A stretch of DNA of 64,000 bases from Pseudoxanthomonas sp. Root630 (lineage in GTDB: Bacteria; Pseudomonadota; Gammaproteobacteria; Xanthomonadales; Xanthomonadaceae). A model generated the notes under the pieces. That model saw only the letters and a program-made list of their open reading frames with translations, was not told the origin of the DNA and made no database searches. The stretch is from positions 162,074 through 226,073 of the forward strand of contig NZ_LMGY01000018.1 in NCBI RefSeq assembly GCF_001427585.1. The letters run 5' to 3'. Shown here in pieces: positions 8,230 to 16,852 of the stretch. The translations under genes and the position numbers were made by a program. The stretch's first letter is position 1; each line of letters starts with the position of its first letter.

Positions 8230-10065
8230 ATGAACGCGAAGACGCGCATTTCCTGCGGCCTGTTGCTCGGCGCGGCCCTGACCGCCTGCAGCAGCGCGCC
8301 GCCCAAGCCCGAGGCCGTGGCCCACATGATCCAGCCCCAGCGCATCACCGAACACCGCGGCAGCGACGACCTGCTCACCGCGGGCCTGGGACTCGACGGT
8401 CTGCGCGCGATGGCCGCCCCCGCGTTCGCCGATCCGGCGCACCCGACGGCCGCCGAACTGCGTCGCCGCGCGATCTGGGCGAACTGGCGCGGCATCGCCG
8501 ATCTGTCGTTGACCGGCGCCTATGGCCAGGCTTACGGCAGCGTGGCCAGCGTGCCGGGCCGCGAGTATTCCGCGCTGGCGAAAGTCCCGGGCGCGGCGCA
8601 ACCGCATCGCGTGCTGGTGCAGGTGCCGGACAATTTCGATGCGACGAAGCGCTGCATCGTCGTCACCGCATCGTCGGGTTCGCGCGGCGTCTACGGCGCC
8701 ATCGCGGTGGCCGCACCGTGGGGCCTGCCGAAGGGCTGCGCGATCGCCTACACCGACAAGGGGGCAGGCACCGATTATTTCGATCTCGACGAGCAGCAGG
8801 GCGCACGCGAAGACGGCACGGCGGGCGCGCTGGGCACCGATGCACTGGCTTTCGTGCCCGATGCGCCGGTCGGCGCCAGTGGCGTGGCGGTCAAGCACGC
8901 GCATTCCAAGGACAACCCGGAAGCGGACTGGGGCCGCCACGTGAAGCAGGCCGCCGAGTTCGCGCTGGCTGCACTGGACCAGGCGTTCCCGCAGGCGGCG
9001 CCGTTCCGTTTCGACAACACGCGCGTCATCGCCGTGGGCATCTCCAACGGCGGCGGTGCGGTACTGCGCGCCAGCGAGGAAGAGGGCGGCTGGCTGGACG
9101 CCGTGGTCGCGGGCGAGCCGAACATCCTGGCGGCCGATGCGCCCGGTGCGCGTTCGCTGTACGACTACACGACCGAAGCCGCCCTGCTGATGCCGTGCGC
9201 ATTGTTGGACCTGCCGGCGGAATCGCTGCCGCAGCCGCCGCTGCGCGCGCAGGTCGAGCCGCTGTGGACGGCACGTTGCGCCACGTTGAAGGCCGCGGGC
9301 CTGGTCACCGGCGCCGATGCGAAGGCGCAGGCGGCATCGGCCCATGCGCAGCTGAAGGCGAGCGGCTGGACCGATGAGGCGCTGGTGGCCGGCGCGCTGA
9401 GCGTGGGCTTCGACCTGTGGCGCGCAGTGGCGGTCACCTATGCCTCGGCCTACGGTCGCTATGGCGTCGGCGAGCATCCGTGCGGGTATGCGTTCTCCGC
9501 GCAGAACCCGGACTTCAGCGCGCGCGCGGCGAGTGCCGCTGAACGCGCTGCGTGGTGGTCCGACGGCAGCGGCATTCCGCCGGGCGCGGGCGTGGGCATC
9601 GTGGACACGAAACTGGCGCCGCCGGACTTCACCCTGCCGGGCCTGCAGTGCCTGCGCGCGCTGCAGACCGGGACCACCGACGATGCGCGTCGGGTGCAGG
9701 CCGGCATCGCGCAGACCGCCGCGCGCTTCCCGCGCACGCGCCGTCCGGTGGTGGTGGTCCACGGCCTGGACGACGGCCTGGTGCCGCCGGCGTTCTCCAG
9801 CGCGCCTTACGTGCAGGCGGCGCGCGTTGCCAATCCGGACGTGCGCTACTGGCAGGTGCGGAACGCGCAGCACTTCGACGGCTTCCTCGCGCTACCCGCC
9901 TACGGCGCGCGCTACGTGCCCTTGCTGCCTTACGTGTACGCCGCCTTGGACCAGGTCAGCGCCACCCTGGACGGCAGCCGCGGGTTGCCGGCCAACGCCC
10001 TGATCAACGCCAAGCCGCGCGGGACCGGCAGCGTCGAGGCGAGCCAGTTCGCGATTCCGCGCTGA
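8230..10065 (+). CDS. D-(-)-3-hydroxybutyrate oligomer hydrolase, lipoprotein
   Basis: A 611-residue hydrolase that would cleave 3-hydroxybutyrate dimers and oligomers from PHB depolymerisation to monomers. The N-terminus has a short hydrophobic segment ending in the lipobox LTAC (Cys about residue 18), so the protein is probably a membrane-anchored lipoprotein, most likely periplasmic. The lipase-type nucleophile elbow VGISNGGG places S272; the late segment VVVHGLDDGLVPP and NAQHFDGF fit the acid and His positions of the alpha/beta-hydrolase fold. Length and sequence agree with the 3HB-oligomer hydrolase family. Divergent from bdhA, which would use the released monomer. Confidence 0.9.
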   Translation: MNAKTRISCGLLLGAALTACSSAPPKPEAVAHMIQPQRITEHRGSDDLLTAGLGLDGLRAMAAPAFADPAHPTAAELRRRAIWANWRGIADLSLTGAYGQAYGSVASVPGREYSALAKVPGAAQPHRVLVQVPDNFDATKRCIVVTASSGSRGVYGAIAVAAPWGLPKGCAIAYTDKGAGTDYFDLDEQQGAREDGTAGALGTDALAFVPDAPVGASGVAVKHAHSKDNPEADWGRHVKQAAEFALAALDQAFPQAAPFRFDNTRVIAVGISNGGGAVLRASEEEGGWLDAVVAGEPNILAADAPGARSLYDYTTEAALLMPCALLDLPAESLPQPPLRAQVEPLWTARCATLKAAGLVTGADAKAQAASAHAQLKASGWTDEALVAGALSVGFDLWRAVAVTYASAYGRYGVGEHPCGYAFSAQNPDFSARAASAAERAAWWSDGSGIPPGAGVGIVDTKLAPPDFTLPGLQCLRALQTGTTDDARRVQAGIAQTAARFPRTRRPVVVVHGLDDGLVPPAFSSAPYVQAARVANPDVRYWQVRNAQHFDGFLALPAYGARYVPLLPYVYAALDQVSATLDGSRGLPANALINAKPRGTGSVEASQFAIPR

Positions 10066-10070
10066 GGAAT

Positions 10071-10210
10071 CCTTCTCCCCGCCAGCGGGGAGAAGGTGCC
10101 CGGAGGGCGGATGAGGGGCGAGCGCGGCAATGATCCTGGTGCACACGCATCCGGTCTCCGTTCGCCCCTCACCCGCCTTCGGCACCCTCTCCCCGCGCGC
10201 GGGGAGAGGG
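10071..10210. repeat. Bipartite palindromic repeat (REP doublet)
   Basis: Two short hairpins, CTTCTCCCCGCCAGCGGGGA (10072-10091, stem continues) and CCCTCTCCCCGCGCGCGGGG (10185 on), flank an outer inverted repeat in which GCGGATGAGGGGCGAGC pairs with GTTCGCCCCTCACCCGC. This is a well-known form of dispersed xanthomonad intergenic repeat. It ends 63 bp before pssA. Confidence 0.85.
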
Positions 10211-10273
10211 AATGCTGCGACACCTTCACCCTTCAGGCTTTACTCTTGGGGCTGGCCTGACACGCGTGCCGCC

Positions 10274-10888
10274 ATGTCCCGACACTTCTCGATGATCCGC
10301 GACTTCCAGCTGGCCGACTGGTTCACGCTGGGCAACGCGTTCTGCGGCACCGGCGCGATCTTCGCCGCGATGCGCTTCCTGCAGGAGGGCATCCTGCGCG
10401 ACCTGATGATCGGCATGGCGCTGATCCCGCTGGCCTTCATCTTCGACGCCCTCGATGGCCGGGTCGCCCGCTGGCGCAACCAGGCTTCGGTGCTGGGGCG
10501 CGAACTCGATTCGCTGGCCGACGTGATCTCCTTCGGCGTGGCCCCGGCGGCGCTCGCGTACGCCTGCGGCATGCAGGGCGGCTGGGACTGGCTGGTGCTG
10601 TCGTACTTCGTCGCCTGCGGCGTCAGCCGCCTGGCACGCTACAACGTCACCGCCGAGTCGCTGGCCGGGGGCGGGGACAAGGTGAAGTACTTCGAAGGCA
10701 CGCCGATCCCCACCAGCCTGCTGCTCGTGGTGCTGCTGGCCATCGCGGCCTATCTCGGCCACGTGGGCCCGCAGCTGTGGCTGGGCGCGGTGAAGCTCGG
10801 CCCCTGGCTGCTGCATCCGCTGGTGCTGCTGTATGCGGTGTCGGGCACGCTGATGATCAGCAAGACGCTACGTATCCCGAAGCCCTGA
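10274..10888 (+). CDS. pssA: CDP-diacylglycerol-serine O-phosphatidyltransferase
   Basis: Integral membrane enzyme of 204 residues that makes phosphatidylserine, the precursor of phosphatidylethanolamine. It contains the complete CDP-alcohol phosphatidyltransferase signature D-G-x2-A-R-x8-G-x3-D-x3-D: DGRVARW, then G and the two Asp residues in LGRELDSLAD (about residues 58-80). Several hydrophobic helices follow. An upstream ATG at 10130 would add 48 residues encoded by the palindromic repeat, so I chose ATG 10274 (MSRHFSMIRDFQLADWF); ATG 10289 is also possible. A monocistronic gene between the repeat and phaE. Confidence 0.9.
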   Translation: MSRHFSMIRDFQLADWFTLGNAFCGTGAIFAAMRFLQEGILRDLMIGMALIPLAFIFDALDGRVARWRNQASVLGRELDSLADVISFGVAPAALAYACGMQGGWDWLVLSYFVACGVSRLARYNVTAESLAGGGDKVKYFEGTPIPTSLLLVVLLAIAAYLGHVGPQLWLGAVKLGPWLLHPLVLLYAVSGTLMISKTLRIPKP

Positions 10889-10901
10889 ACCGTGAGGTGA
10901 A

Positions 10902-10920
10902 GGCGCGTCATGCACGCGCC
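10902..10920 (+). terminator. Hairpin between pssA and phaE
   Basis: GGCGCGT and ACGCGCC form a 7-bp perfect stem with a 5-base loop, 13 bp after the pssA stop codon. No T-run follows. A TAGAAT hexamer 12 bp downstream (about 10932) could be the -10 element for phaE. Confidence 0.4.
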
Positions 10921-10958
10921 GCCGGCCGCGGCTAGAATCGGTCGGGAAGGGAGGGCAC

Positions 10959-12380
10959 ATGGCAACAAACGTTCCACCGTGGCCGGGCGATTTCGAATCG
11001 GTGGCCCAGCAGTACTGGAGCTTGTGGGGCGATGCCCTGCGGCAGGCGGGCGCAGCGCCGACGATGTCCATGCCGGGCGCCGTGCCCGGCTGGCAGCAGA
11101 CGGTCGATTGGTGGTCGAAACTGGTGCCTGGCGGCCAGCCGCAGGTCGACGAGGCCGTCGGCCGCTTCCAGCGGCAGGCCAGTCAGTGGTTCGGCCAGAT
11201 GCAGCAGGTCGCCGCGCAGTTCACCGGCCGCGACCACGACGCTGGCGACATCGGCCGTGCCTGGCGCTCCGCGCTCGGGATGGCCGACCCCATGCCCGCT
11301 CACAATCCCTTCGCCGACATCTTCCGCAGCATGCAGGGTGGCGCGCATGGGATGGACGGCTGGATGCAGCAGGTGCGTCCGTGGCTGGACAGCCTGCAAC
11401 GGGACGGCGATCGCTGGATGCACCTGCCCACGTTCGGCCTGTCGCGCGAGCACCAGGAGCGCTGGCAGCATCTCGCGCAGGCCTACCAGGACTATCAGCG
11501 CCAAGTCGGCCAGTACGACCAGCTGATGCTGCAGGTGGCGCAGGATGCGTTCGTGCGCTTCGAGCACAAGCTGGAAGAGCATGCCGAACCCGGGCGTCAG
11601 CTGCAGAGCGCGCGCGCGCTGTTCGACCTGTGGATCGATGCCGCCGAAGAAGCGTACGCGAAGGTCGCGATGTCCGACGATTTCCGCCACGCCTACGGTG
11701 GATTGGCCAATGCGCAGGCGCGCCTGCGCCTGGGCGTGCAGCGCGAGGTCGAACAGGTGTGCAGCTTGTTCGGCATGCCCACGCGCACCGAGGTCGATTC
11801 CGCGCATCGCAAGATCGTTGAGCTGGAGCGCGCGCTCCGCAAGCTGGCACGCGCGCAAACGGCGCCCGTGCGGCGTGAGCCGGTACAACGTCCTGCGGCG
11901 CCCGTCGAAGCCCCGGCGCCCGTCGAGGCGAAGTCAGCGGTCAAGGCAGCCGCGCCCGTGAAACCCAAGGCCACCAGGAAGCGCGCGCCGGCCCGCCGCG
12001 CGCCAGCGTCCAAGGTCCCGAAGAAGACGCGGCCCGTCGCGAAGAAAGCGACACCCAAGAAGCGCACCCGTCGTGCCATCGCCGCCGTCGCGCCGGTCGC
12101 CACACGGCAGGAACCCGCGCCGGCGAAGCCCCGCACCGCCACACGGAAGGTCGCGGCGAAGAAGGCGACCGCCCCGGCGGTGTCGAAGAAGCCGGTTGCC
12201 AGGACGAAGGCATCCCCCAAGAAGGTTGCGACCGCGCGCTCCAAGCCTGCGCCGTCGATGACGACCAAGCCGGCATCGGTGGTATCGATGAAGGACTGGG
12301 TGGCACGCAATGCCACCCGTGCCGCGACAGCCGAGGCGCCGAAGGCCGTCAAGAAGGCGAAGCGGGGTAAAGGCAAGTGA
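10959..12380 (+). CDS. phaE: Class III PHA synthase subunit PhaE with basic C-terminal tail
   Basis: A 473-residue accessory subunit of class III polyhydroxyalkanoate synthase; it forms a complex with PhaC on the granule surface. Residues 1 to about 300 are the PhaE domain: repeated W/Q-rich helices, then FGMPTRTEVDSAHRKI (about 268-283), the conserved region next to the PhaC contact. From about residue 315 the chain turns into a Lys/Ala/Pro/Arg-rich tail of about 155 residues (units such as PVAKKATPKKRTRR and KVAAKKATAP), like histone H1 or the PhaF-type phasin tail. That tail is longer than usual for PhaE, and could bind DNA or polyphosphate. The stop codon overlaps the phaC start (GTGA). 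Confidence 0.9.
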   Translation: MATNVPPWPGDFESVAQQYWSLWGDALRQAGAAPTMSMPGAVPGWQQTVDWWSKLVPGGQPQVDEAVGRFQRQASQWFGQMQQVAAQFTGRDHDAGDIGRAWRSALGMADPMPAHNPFADIFRSMQGGAHGMDGWMQQVRPWLDSLQRDGDRWMHLPTFGLSREHQERWQHLAQAYQDYQRQVGQYDQLMLQVAQDAFVRFEHKLEEHAEPGRQLQSARALFDLWIDAAEEAYAKVAMSDDFRHAYGGLANAQARLRLGVQREVEQVCSLFGMPTRTEVDSAHRKIVELERALRKLARAQTAPVRREPVQRPAAPVEAPAPVEAKSAVKAAAPVKPKATRKRAPARRAPASKVPKKTRPVAKKATPKKRTRRAIAAVAPVATRQEPAPAKPRTATRKVAAKKATAPAVSKKPVARTKASPKKVATARSKPAPSMTTKPASVVSMKDWVARNATRAATAEAPKAVKKAKRGKGK

Positions 12381-13447
12381 ACGGACCGCTCAATTTCACC
12401 GCCGAAGCGCTGGCCCACGAGGCCACCACGCTGACGCAGAAACTCTCCGCCGGCCTGCATACGTTGCCGGAGGTGGAGGACGTCCACTATGGCGCCACCC
12501 AGAAGCAGGAAGTCTGGCGCGACGGCAAGGTGGTGCTGTACCGCTTCGTCGGCGAAAAGGCGCCGACGGCGAAGGTGCCGCTGCTGATCGTCTATGCGCT
12601 GGTCAACCGGCCCTACATGGTCGACCTGCAGCACGACCGCTCGCTGGTGAAGGGCCTGCTGGCGCAGGGCGAGGATGTCTACGTGATCGACTGGGGTTAT
12701 CCGGACCGGTCGGACCGCTTCCTCGAACTCGATGACTACATCAATCGTTTCATCGATGGCGCGGTAGACCACCTGTGCGACAGCAGCGGCCGCGATGCGG
12801 TCAACGTGCTGGGCATCTGTCAGGGAGGCGCGTTCTCCTTGTGCTACGCCTCGCTGCACCCGGAGAAGGTCAAGAACCTCATCACCATGGTGACGCCGGT
12901 GGATTTCCACACACCGGACAACATGCTGTCGCACTGGACGCGCGAGCTGGACGTGGACCTGTTCGTCGAGGCGCTGGGCAACGTGCCCGCCGACATGATG
13001 AATGCCTGCTACCTGATGCTGAAGCCGTTCCGGCTGAACCTGCAGAAGTACGTGGGCCTGGTCGATATCCTCGACGACAAGCGCGCCATCGAGGACTTCC
13101 TGCGGATGGAGAAGTGGATCTTCGATTCGCCGGACCTGGCGGGCGAGGCGTTCAAGCAGTTCATCACCCAGTTCTACCAGCGCAACGGCTTCATCAAGGG
13201 CGGCATCCGGATCGGCGGCGAAGCGGTCGACCTGGGCTTCGTGGATATGCCGGTGCTCAACATCTACGCCGAGCAGGACCATCTGGTGCCGCCGGATGCG
13301 TCGCGTGCGTTGAAGGATGTCGTGGGCACGGCCGACTACACCGAGCTGAGCTTCAAGGGCGGCCACATCGGCATCTACGTCTCCAGCCGCGCCCAGCGCG
13401 AGGTGCCTGCCGCCATCCACCACTGGCTGGGCCAGCGCGCACGATGA
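12377..13447 (+). CDS. phaC: Class III poly(R)-hydroxyalkanoate synthase, catalytic subunit
   Basis: A 356-residue synthase that polymerises 3-hydroxyacyl-CoA into PHA; about 350 residues is right for class III, much shorter than class I/II. The lipase-like box is GICQGG with catalytic C148. The acid is in EQDHLVPP and the general base His in KGGHIGIY near the C-terminus. GTG start at 12377 overlaps the phaE stop by 4 bp, so the subunits are translationally coupled. With bdhA and the oligomer hydrolase upstream, synthesis and breakdown of PHB are encoded in one 6-kb stretch. Confidence 0.95.
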   Translation: MNGPLNFTAEALAHEATTLTQKLSAGLHTLPEVEDVHYGATQKQEVWRDGKVVLYRFVGEKAPTAKVPLLIVYALVNRPYMVDLQHDRSLVKGLLAQGEDVYVIDWGYPDRSDRFLELDDYINRFIDGAVDHLCDSSGRDAVNVLGICQGGAFSLCYASLHPEKVKNLITMVTPVDFHTPDNMLSHWTRELDVDLFVEALGNVPADMMNACYLMLKPFRLNLQKYVGLVDILDDKRAIEDFLRMEKWIFDSPDLAGEAFKQFITQFYQRNGFIKGGIRIGGEAVDLGFVDMPVLNIYAEQDHLVPPDASRALKDVVGTADYTELSFKGGHIGIYVSSRAQREVPAAIHHWLGQRAR

Positions 13448-13827
13448 GGACGCCGTTGCGCCGCTGGACAGTGCTGTGCGTGCTGCTGTTGCCGTTCGCA
13501 GCGCCGGCGGCGCCTTCGCCAACGGCGAAGCGCGAGATCCAGGGGCTGATGGATGCGCTTTCGGCGTCGTCCTGCGAGTTCCAGCGCAACGGCACGTGGC
13601 ATGGTCGCGAGGAGGCGCGCAAGCACCTGCAACGCAAGTACGACTACCTGCTGAAACGCGACCTGGCCGACACCGCCGAGCAGTTCATCGAGCGCGCCGC
13701 CAGCAAGAGCAGCATCAGCGGGCGCGCCTACCAGGTGCGTTGTCCGGGACAGCCCGTTCAGCCCGCCGCCGCCTGGTTCAAGGCGGCGCTGGCCGCGCTG
13801 CGCGGTTCAGCCGCGCCGGCACGCTGA
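13444..13827 (+). CDS. DUF5329 family secreted protein
   Basis: A 127-residue protein with a signal peptide (RRWTVLCVLLLPFAAPAAP, cleavage near residue 23). It matches the DUF5329 pattern: LMDALSASSCEFQRNGTWH, then AREHL-type RKHLQRKYDYLLKR, then ERAASKSSISGRAYQVRCPG. Two Cys residues (in SSCEF and VRCPG) might form a disulfide. No enzymatic function is known for the family. ATG at 13444 overlaps the phaC stop (ATGA), so it is translationally coupled to PHA synthesis, and may be a periplasmic helper or just a passenger. Confidence 0.8.
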   Translation: MRTPLRRWTVLCVLLLPFAAPAAPSPTAKREIQGLMDALSASSCEFQRNGTWHGREEARKHLQRKYDYLLKRDLADTAEQFIERAASKSSISGRAYQVRCPGQPVQPAAAWFKAALAALRGSAAPAR

Positions 13828-13866
13828 CGCGCTAGACTGGCCGCGGACAACCGTGGGGAGTTGGCG

Positions 13867-14070
13867 ATGAGTACCGCATCCAAGCCGTTTGCCAGGTCGC
13901 TGAACGACCGCATGATCGCGGGCGTGATGGGCGGCATCGCCCACCGTTACGGCTGGAGCTCCACGCTGCTGCGGGTGATCTTCGTGATCGTCTCGATCGC
14001 GTCGGCGGCGTTCCCCGGCATCCTCGTCTACCTGATCCTCTGGCTGCTGATGCCGACCGAGCAGGACTGA
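13867..14070 (+). CDS. PspC-domain membrane protein
   Basis: A 67-residue inner-membrane protein of the PspC family. It has the family start (FARSLNDRMIAGVMGGIAHR) followed by one hydrophobic stretch (VIFVIVSIASAAFPGILVY) and ends LLMPTEQD. In other bacteria PspC domains act in the phage-shock/envelope-stress response, but small stand-alone versions are mostly uncharacterised. GGGGAG lies 6 bp before ATG 13867, so I preferred this over the TTG two codons earlier. Four bases separate it from the next gene. Confidence 0.85.
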   Translation: MSTASKPFARSLNDRMIAGVMGGIAHRYGWSSTLLRVIFVIVSIASAAFPGILVYLILWLLMPTEQD

Positions 14071-14074
14071 GCCC

Positions 14075-14509
14075 ATGTCGCCCGCGCTGTGGGTCGCGCG
14101 CGTGCTCGGCATCGTGTGGGCGGTGCCCAATACCCTGCTCGGCGTGCTCGCCGGCGTCGTTGGCATGGCGTTCGGCGCGCGCGCGGAATGGAGTCGCCGC
14201 GATTTCGCACTCGTGTTCCATCGCTGGCCCTGGGGACCCGGCGGCGCCATCACCTTCGGCAACAGCATCCTGCATACCGGCGACACGCTGGAGTCGGAAT
14301 GCATCACCTACGAGCATCGCGCCGGCCGCACGCAGCATCCGCGCATCCGCCTGGGCGACCACGAGCGCGCGCACGTGTACCAGTACATGGTGCTGGGCCC
14401 GCTGTTCCTGCCGGTCTACCTGCTGTGCGGCGGTGTCAGCGTACGCAATCCGTTCGAGCGCGCCGCCGATCGCTATGCGCTGACGGGCAGGGGCTGGTGG
14501 CCCGGTTGA
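14075..14509 (+). CDS. Small membrane protein with HExxH motif, putative metallopeptidase-like
   Basis: A 144-residue protein I cannot assign to a named family. An N-terminal hydrophobic stretch (about 5-33) and another (YMVLGPLFLPVYLLCGGV, about 104-121) suggest membrane association. Between them is LGDHERAHVYQY, which gives H96-E97-x-x-H100, and further on NPFERAADRYA with E128/D132 as possible third ligand. HExxH plus a downstream FE..AD helix is the layout of gluzincin-type zinc peptidases, so a membrane zinc protease is possible but unproven. It follows the PspC gene by 4 bp and is likely in the same transcript. Confidence 0.65.
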   Translation: MSPALWVARVLGIVWAVPNTLLGVLAGVVGMAFGARAEWSRRDFALVFHRWPWGPGGAITFGNSILHTGDTLESECITYEHRAGRTQHPRIRLGDHERAHVYQYMVLGPLFLPVYLLCGGVSVRNPFERAADRYALTGRGWWPG

Positions 14510-14734
14510 CCGACGAACGGTGTGCCCGTCTTAACCAGGCGAACACGTCGGTGCGCGTAATGTAGCCATTGTCCGGAGCCCGCAAAGAACCCGTTCGATG
14601 CGGATCGGCAAGGAGGGCCCAGCCACCCGGGATACCCCCGACGTGACTGGGCCTTCTCATATCCGTCATCCGCTGCGCGTGGTTTTCTTCATCGCCCTTT
14701 GCGCGCGATGGCCGATGTCGACGTTGCGGCGCCG

Positions 14735-15946
14735 TCAGCGCAGTCGCTCGAACGAGAACAGCGGCCACAGCGCATGGCGCCGCCGCTGCAGGCGGGCGCT
14801 CAGCAGGTCGGCGCCCAGCACGCTGTAAGTGATGCCATTGCCGCCGTATGCCATCGCGAAGTGGACACGCGGCCCCCATTGCGGATGCGCGCCAAAGAAC
14901 GGCAGGCCGTCGGCGGTTTCCGCGAACGTGCCTGCCCACGAGAACGCGGGCGTGACGGCCAGCCCCGGGAACAAGCGTTGCAGCCGCTTCACCAGCGTGC
15001 GGGCCTTCTTCTGCACGCGCGCGTCGCGGCGAACGGGTACATCGATCGCATCGTCCTCGCCTCCGAGCAGCAGCCGGCCGTCGGAGGTGCTGCGCGCATA
15101 CAGATAGGGGCGCGCGGTCTCCCACAGCAGGGTGTCCTGCAGGAAGCCCAAGCGATCGGCGGGCAGGGGATCGGTGATCAGCGCGTAGCTGCTGCGGTTG
15201 CGCGCGACCCGGCGATGCAACCAGCGCTGGCTGGCGTAGCCCGCAGCAAGAACGACATGCGCGGCGCGCACGCAGGCCCCGGAGGTGGTCTGCAACGCGA
15301 CGCCGCGGGAGGTCGCTTTCAGTTCGACCACGCAGGTACGGTCGAAGATGCCGGCGCCCTGGCGCTGAAGACGCGACAGCAGACGATGCGTCAGCCGGTA
15401 CGGATCCACGCGTGCAGCCTGCGTGCTGAGCAGAGCGGCGGGTGCGTCGAAGCCGTAGTCGTCACGGATGCGCTGGGTGTCCAGGAATGTTACGTCGAGC
15501 CCATGCCGCCGCCGCGCCTCGTATTCGTCCTTCAACGCGGTCACGTCGCGGCGGCGGCTCGCGTAGTAGAGGCTGTCGGCACGCGCGAACTCCACGTCGC
15601 GCCACGGCGCGGCGATCTCGCGCAGGTGGTCGATGGCGTCCGCGCAGGCGCGATAGGCGAGCGCGGCGTCGGCTTCGCCATATCGGCGTGCCAGCTCCAC
15701 CAGGGGGGTGTCGATCTCGTACTGCAGCAGCGCCGTACTGGCGGCCGTGCTGCCCCAGCCGATGTCGCGTTGTTCCAGCACGGCGACCTCGAATCCCTCC
15801 GCCGCCAATCGGTTCGCGATCAGTGCGCCGGTGATGCCGCCGCCGATGATCGCCACGTCGCAGCGGTGGTCGGACGGCAGCGCCGGGAAGGCGTGCATCA
15901 ACCCGTTCTTGACGGCCCAGTAGGGGTAGCCGCTCTTGAGATCCAT
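14735..15946 (-). CDS. FAD-dependent oxidoreductase (DAO family)
   Basis: A 403-residue flavoenzyme of the D-amino-acid oxidase / glycine oxidase superfamily. The FAD dinucleotide motif DVAIIGGGITGALIANRLA lies at about residues 30-48, with EQRDIGWGSTAAS soon after; the C-terminal region has GLPFFGAHP and YGGNGITYSV, typical of the FAD cap. The substrate is unknown; related xanthomonad proteins are only called FAD-dependent oxidoreductase. I chose ATG 15946 (MDLKSGYPYWAVKNG), which matches the family start, over an ATG 36 bp upstream. It lies 84 bp behind the TetR gene on the same strand. Confidence 0.85.
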   Translation of the reverse strand: MDLKSGYPYWAVKNGLMHAFPALPSDHRCDVAIIGGGITGALIANRLAAEGFEVAVLEQRDIGWGSTAASTALLQYEIDTPLVELARRYGEADAALAYRACADAIDHLREIAAPWRDVEFARADSLYYASRRRDVTALKDEYEARRRHGLDVTFLDTQRIRDDYGFDAPAALLSTQAARVDPYRLTHRLLSRLQRQGAGIFDRTCVVELKATSRGVALQTTSGACVRAAHVVLAAGYASQRWLHRRVARNRSSYALITDPLPADRLGFLQDTLLWETARPYLYARSTSDGRLLLGGEDDAIDVPVRRDARVQKKARTLVKRLQRLFPGLAVTPAFSWAGTFAETADGLPFFGAHPQWGPRVHFAMAYGGNGITYSVLGADLLSARLQRRRHALWPLFSFERLR

Positions 15947-16030
15947 GCCGTGCCCATGCATCGCGATGCCCCATGCTGGCATCGCGATGTTCAGGCCCGG
16001 GTGAAGAGGGCGTGCAGCCCTCCGCCCGGA

Positions 16031-16726
16031 TCAGCGCGGCAGGGTGCCTTGCAGGAACAGCTCCACCGCGGCCAGCGCCTGCGCTTCCAGCGTATCGACG
16101 CCGGGCAACTGGTTGCTGCCTGCGGCGAGCCGGACGATCTGGTCGCCGAACAGGCTCATGTAGAACTGTGCAGCGGCGGCTTTCGGTGAGGCCAGCTGCA
16201 TGCGTCCGGCCGCCACCTGTTGCTCGAAGTAGTCGGCGAGGGTGGCGCGGATGGAGGCGACGGCATGGTCGAAGAACCAGTCGCGCAGCGCCGGGAACGA
16301 CTGGCCTTCGCCGATCACGATGCGGTACACCACTTGCGAATCGGTACGCGCCATCACCTGCGCCATGCGGATGGCCACACGCCGCAATGCCTGTTCCGGG
16401 GGCAGCTCGGTCAGGTTGAGGTCGCGCAGCAGGTGCGTATGCATGTCCAGCCGGCGCTCGAGGATGGCGCTGGCCAGGCCTTCCTTGTCGCCGAAGATGC
16501 GGTACAGCGTGGCCAGCGATCCGCCGGCGCGGGCGACGATCTCGCTCAGCCGCGCGTGCTGGTAGCCCTTCTCGGCGAACACTTCGGTGGCCGCGTCGAG
16601 GAATTTCTCCGCGCGGATTTCACCGCGACGGCACAGCTCGACCTGGGGACGCGGGCGCAGCGGCGACTCGCTGGCGGCGTGCGGGTCGCTGAAAACGTTT
16701 TCCAGGTAATCGGAGGAAATGCTCAC
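16031..16726 (-). CDS. TetR-family transcriptional regulator
   Basis: A 231-residue one-component repressor. The N-terminal helix-turn-helix (about residues 38-85) reads AATEVFAEKGYQHARLSEIV then GGSLATLYRIFGDKEGLASA, the TetR signature. The C-terminal ligand domain resembles the AefR-like group. The reading frame is open further upstream, but GTG at 16726 (SISSDYLENVF) follows an AGGGAC motif and is the more likely start. The FAD oxidoreductase downstream on the same strand may be co-transcribed. Ligand unknown. Confidence 0.85.
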   Translation of the reverse strand: MSISSDYLENVFSDPHAASESPLRPRPQVELCRRGEIRAEKFLDAATEVFAEKGYQHARLSEIVARAGGSLATLYRIFGDKEGLASAILERRLDMHTHLLRDLNLTELPPEQALRRVAIRMAQVMARTDSQVVYRIVIGEGQSFPALRDWFFDHAVASIRATLADYFEQQVAAGRMQLASPKAAAAQFYMSLFGDQIVRLAAGSNQLPGVDTLEAQALAAVELFLQGTLPR

Positions 16727-16852
16727 GGAAAGTCCCTGCGCGCGACCGGTGGGTGACTGCGTCCAGCCTAGCAAAAGGGCGCGTGAGTGTGGCAATCACA
16801 TGACATGCTTTACCGCGACGGGTGGGGGCTTTTTCGGCCGTTGTGAGAGGTA

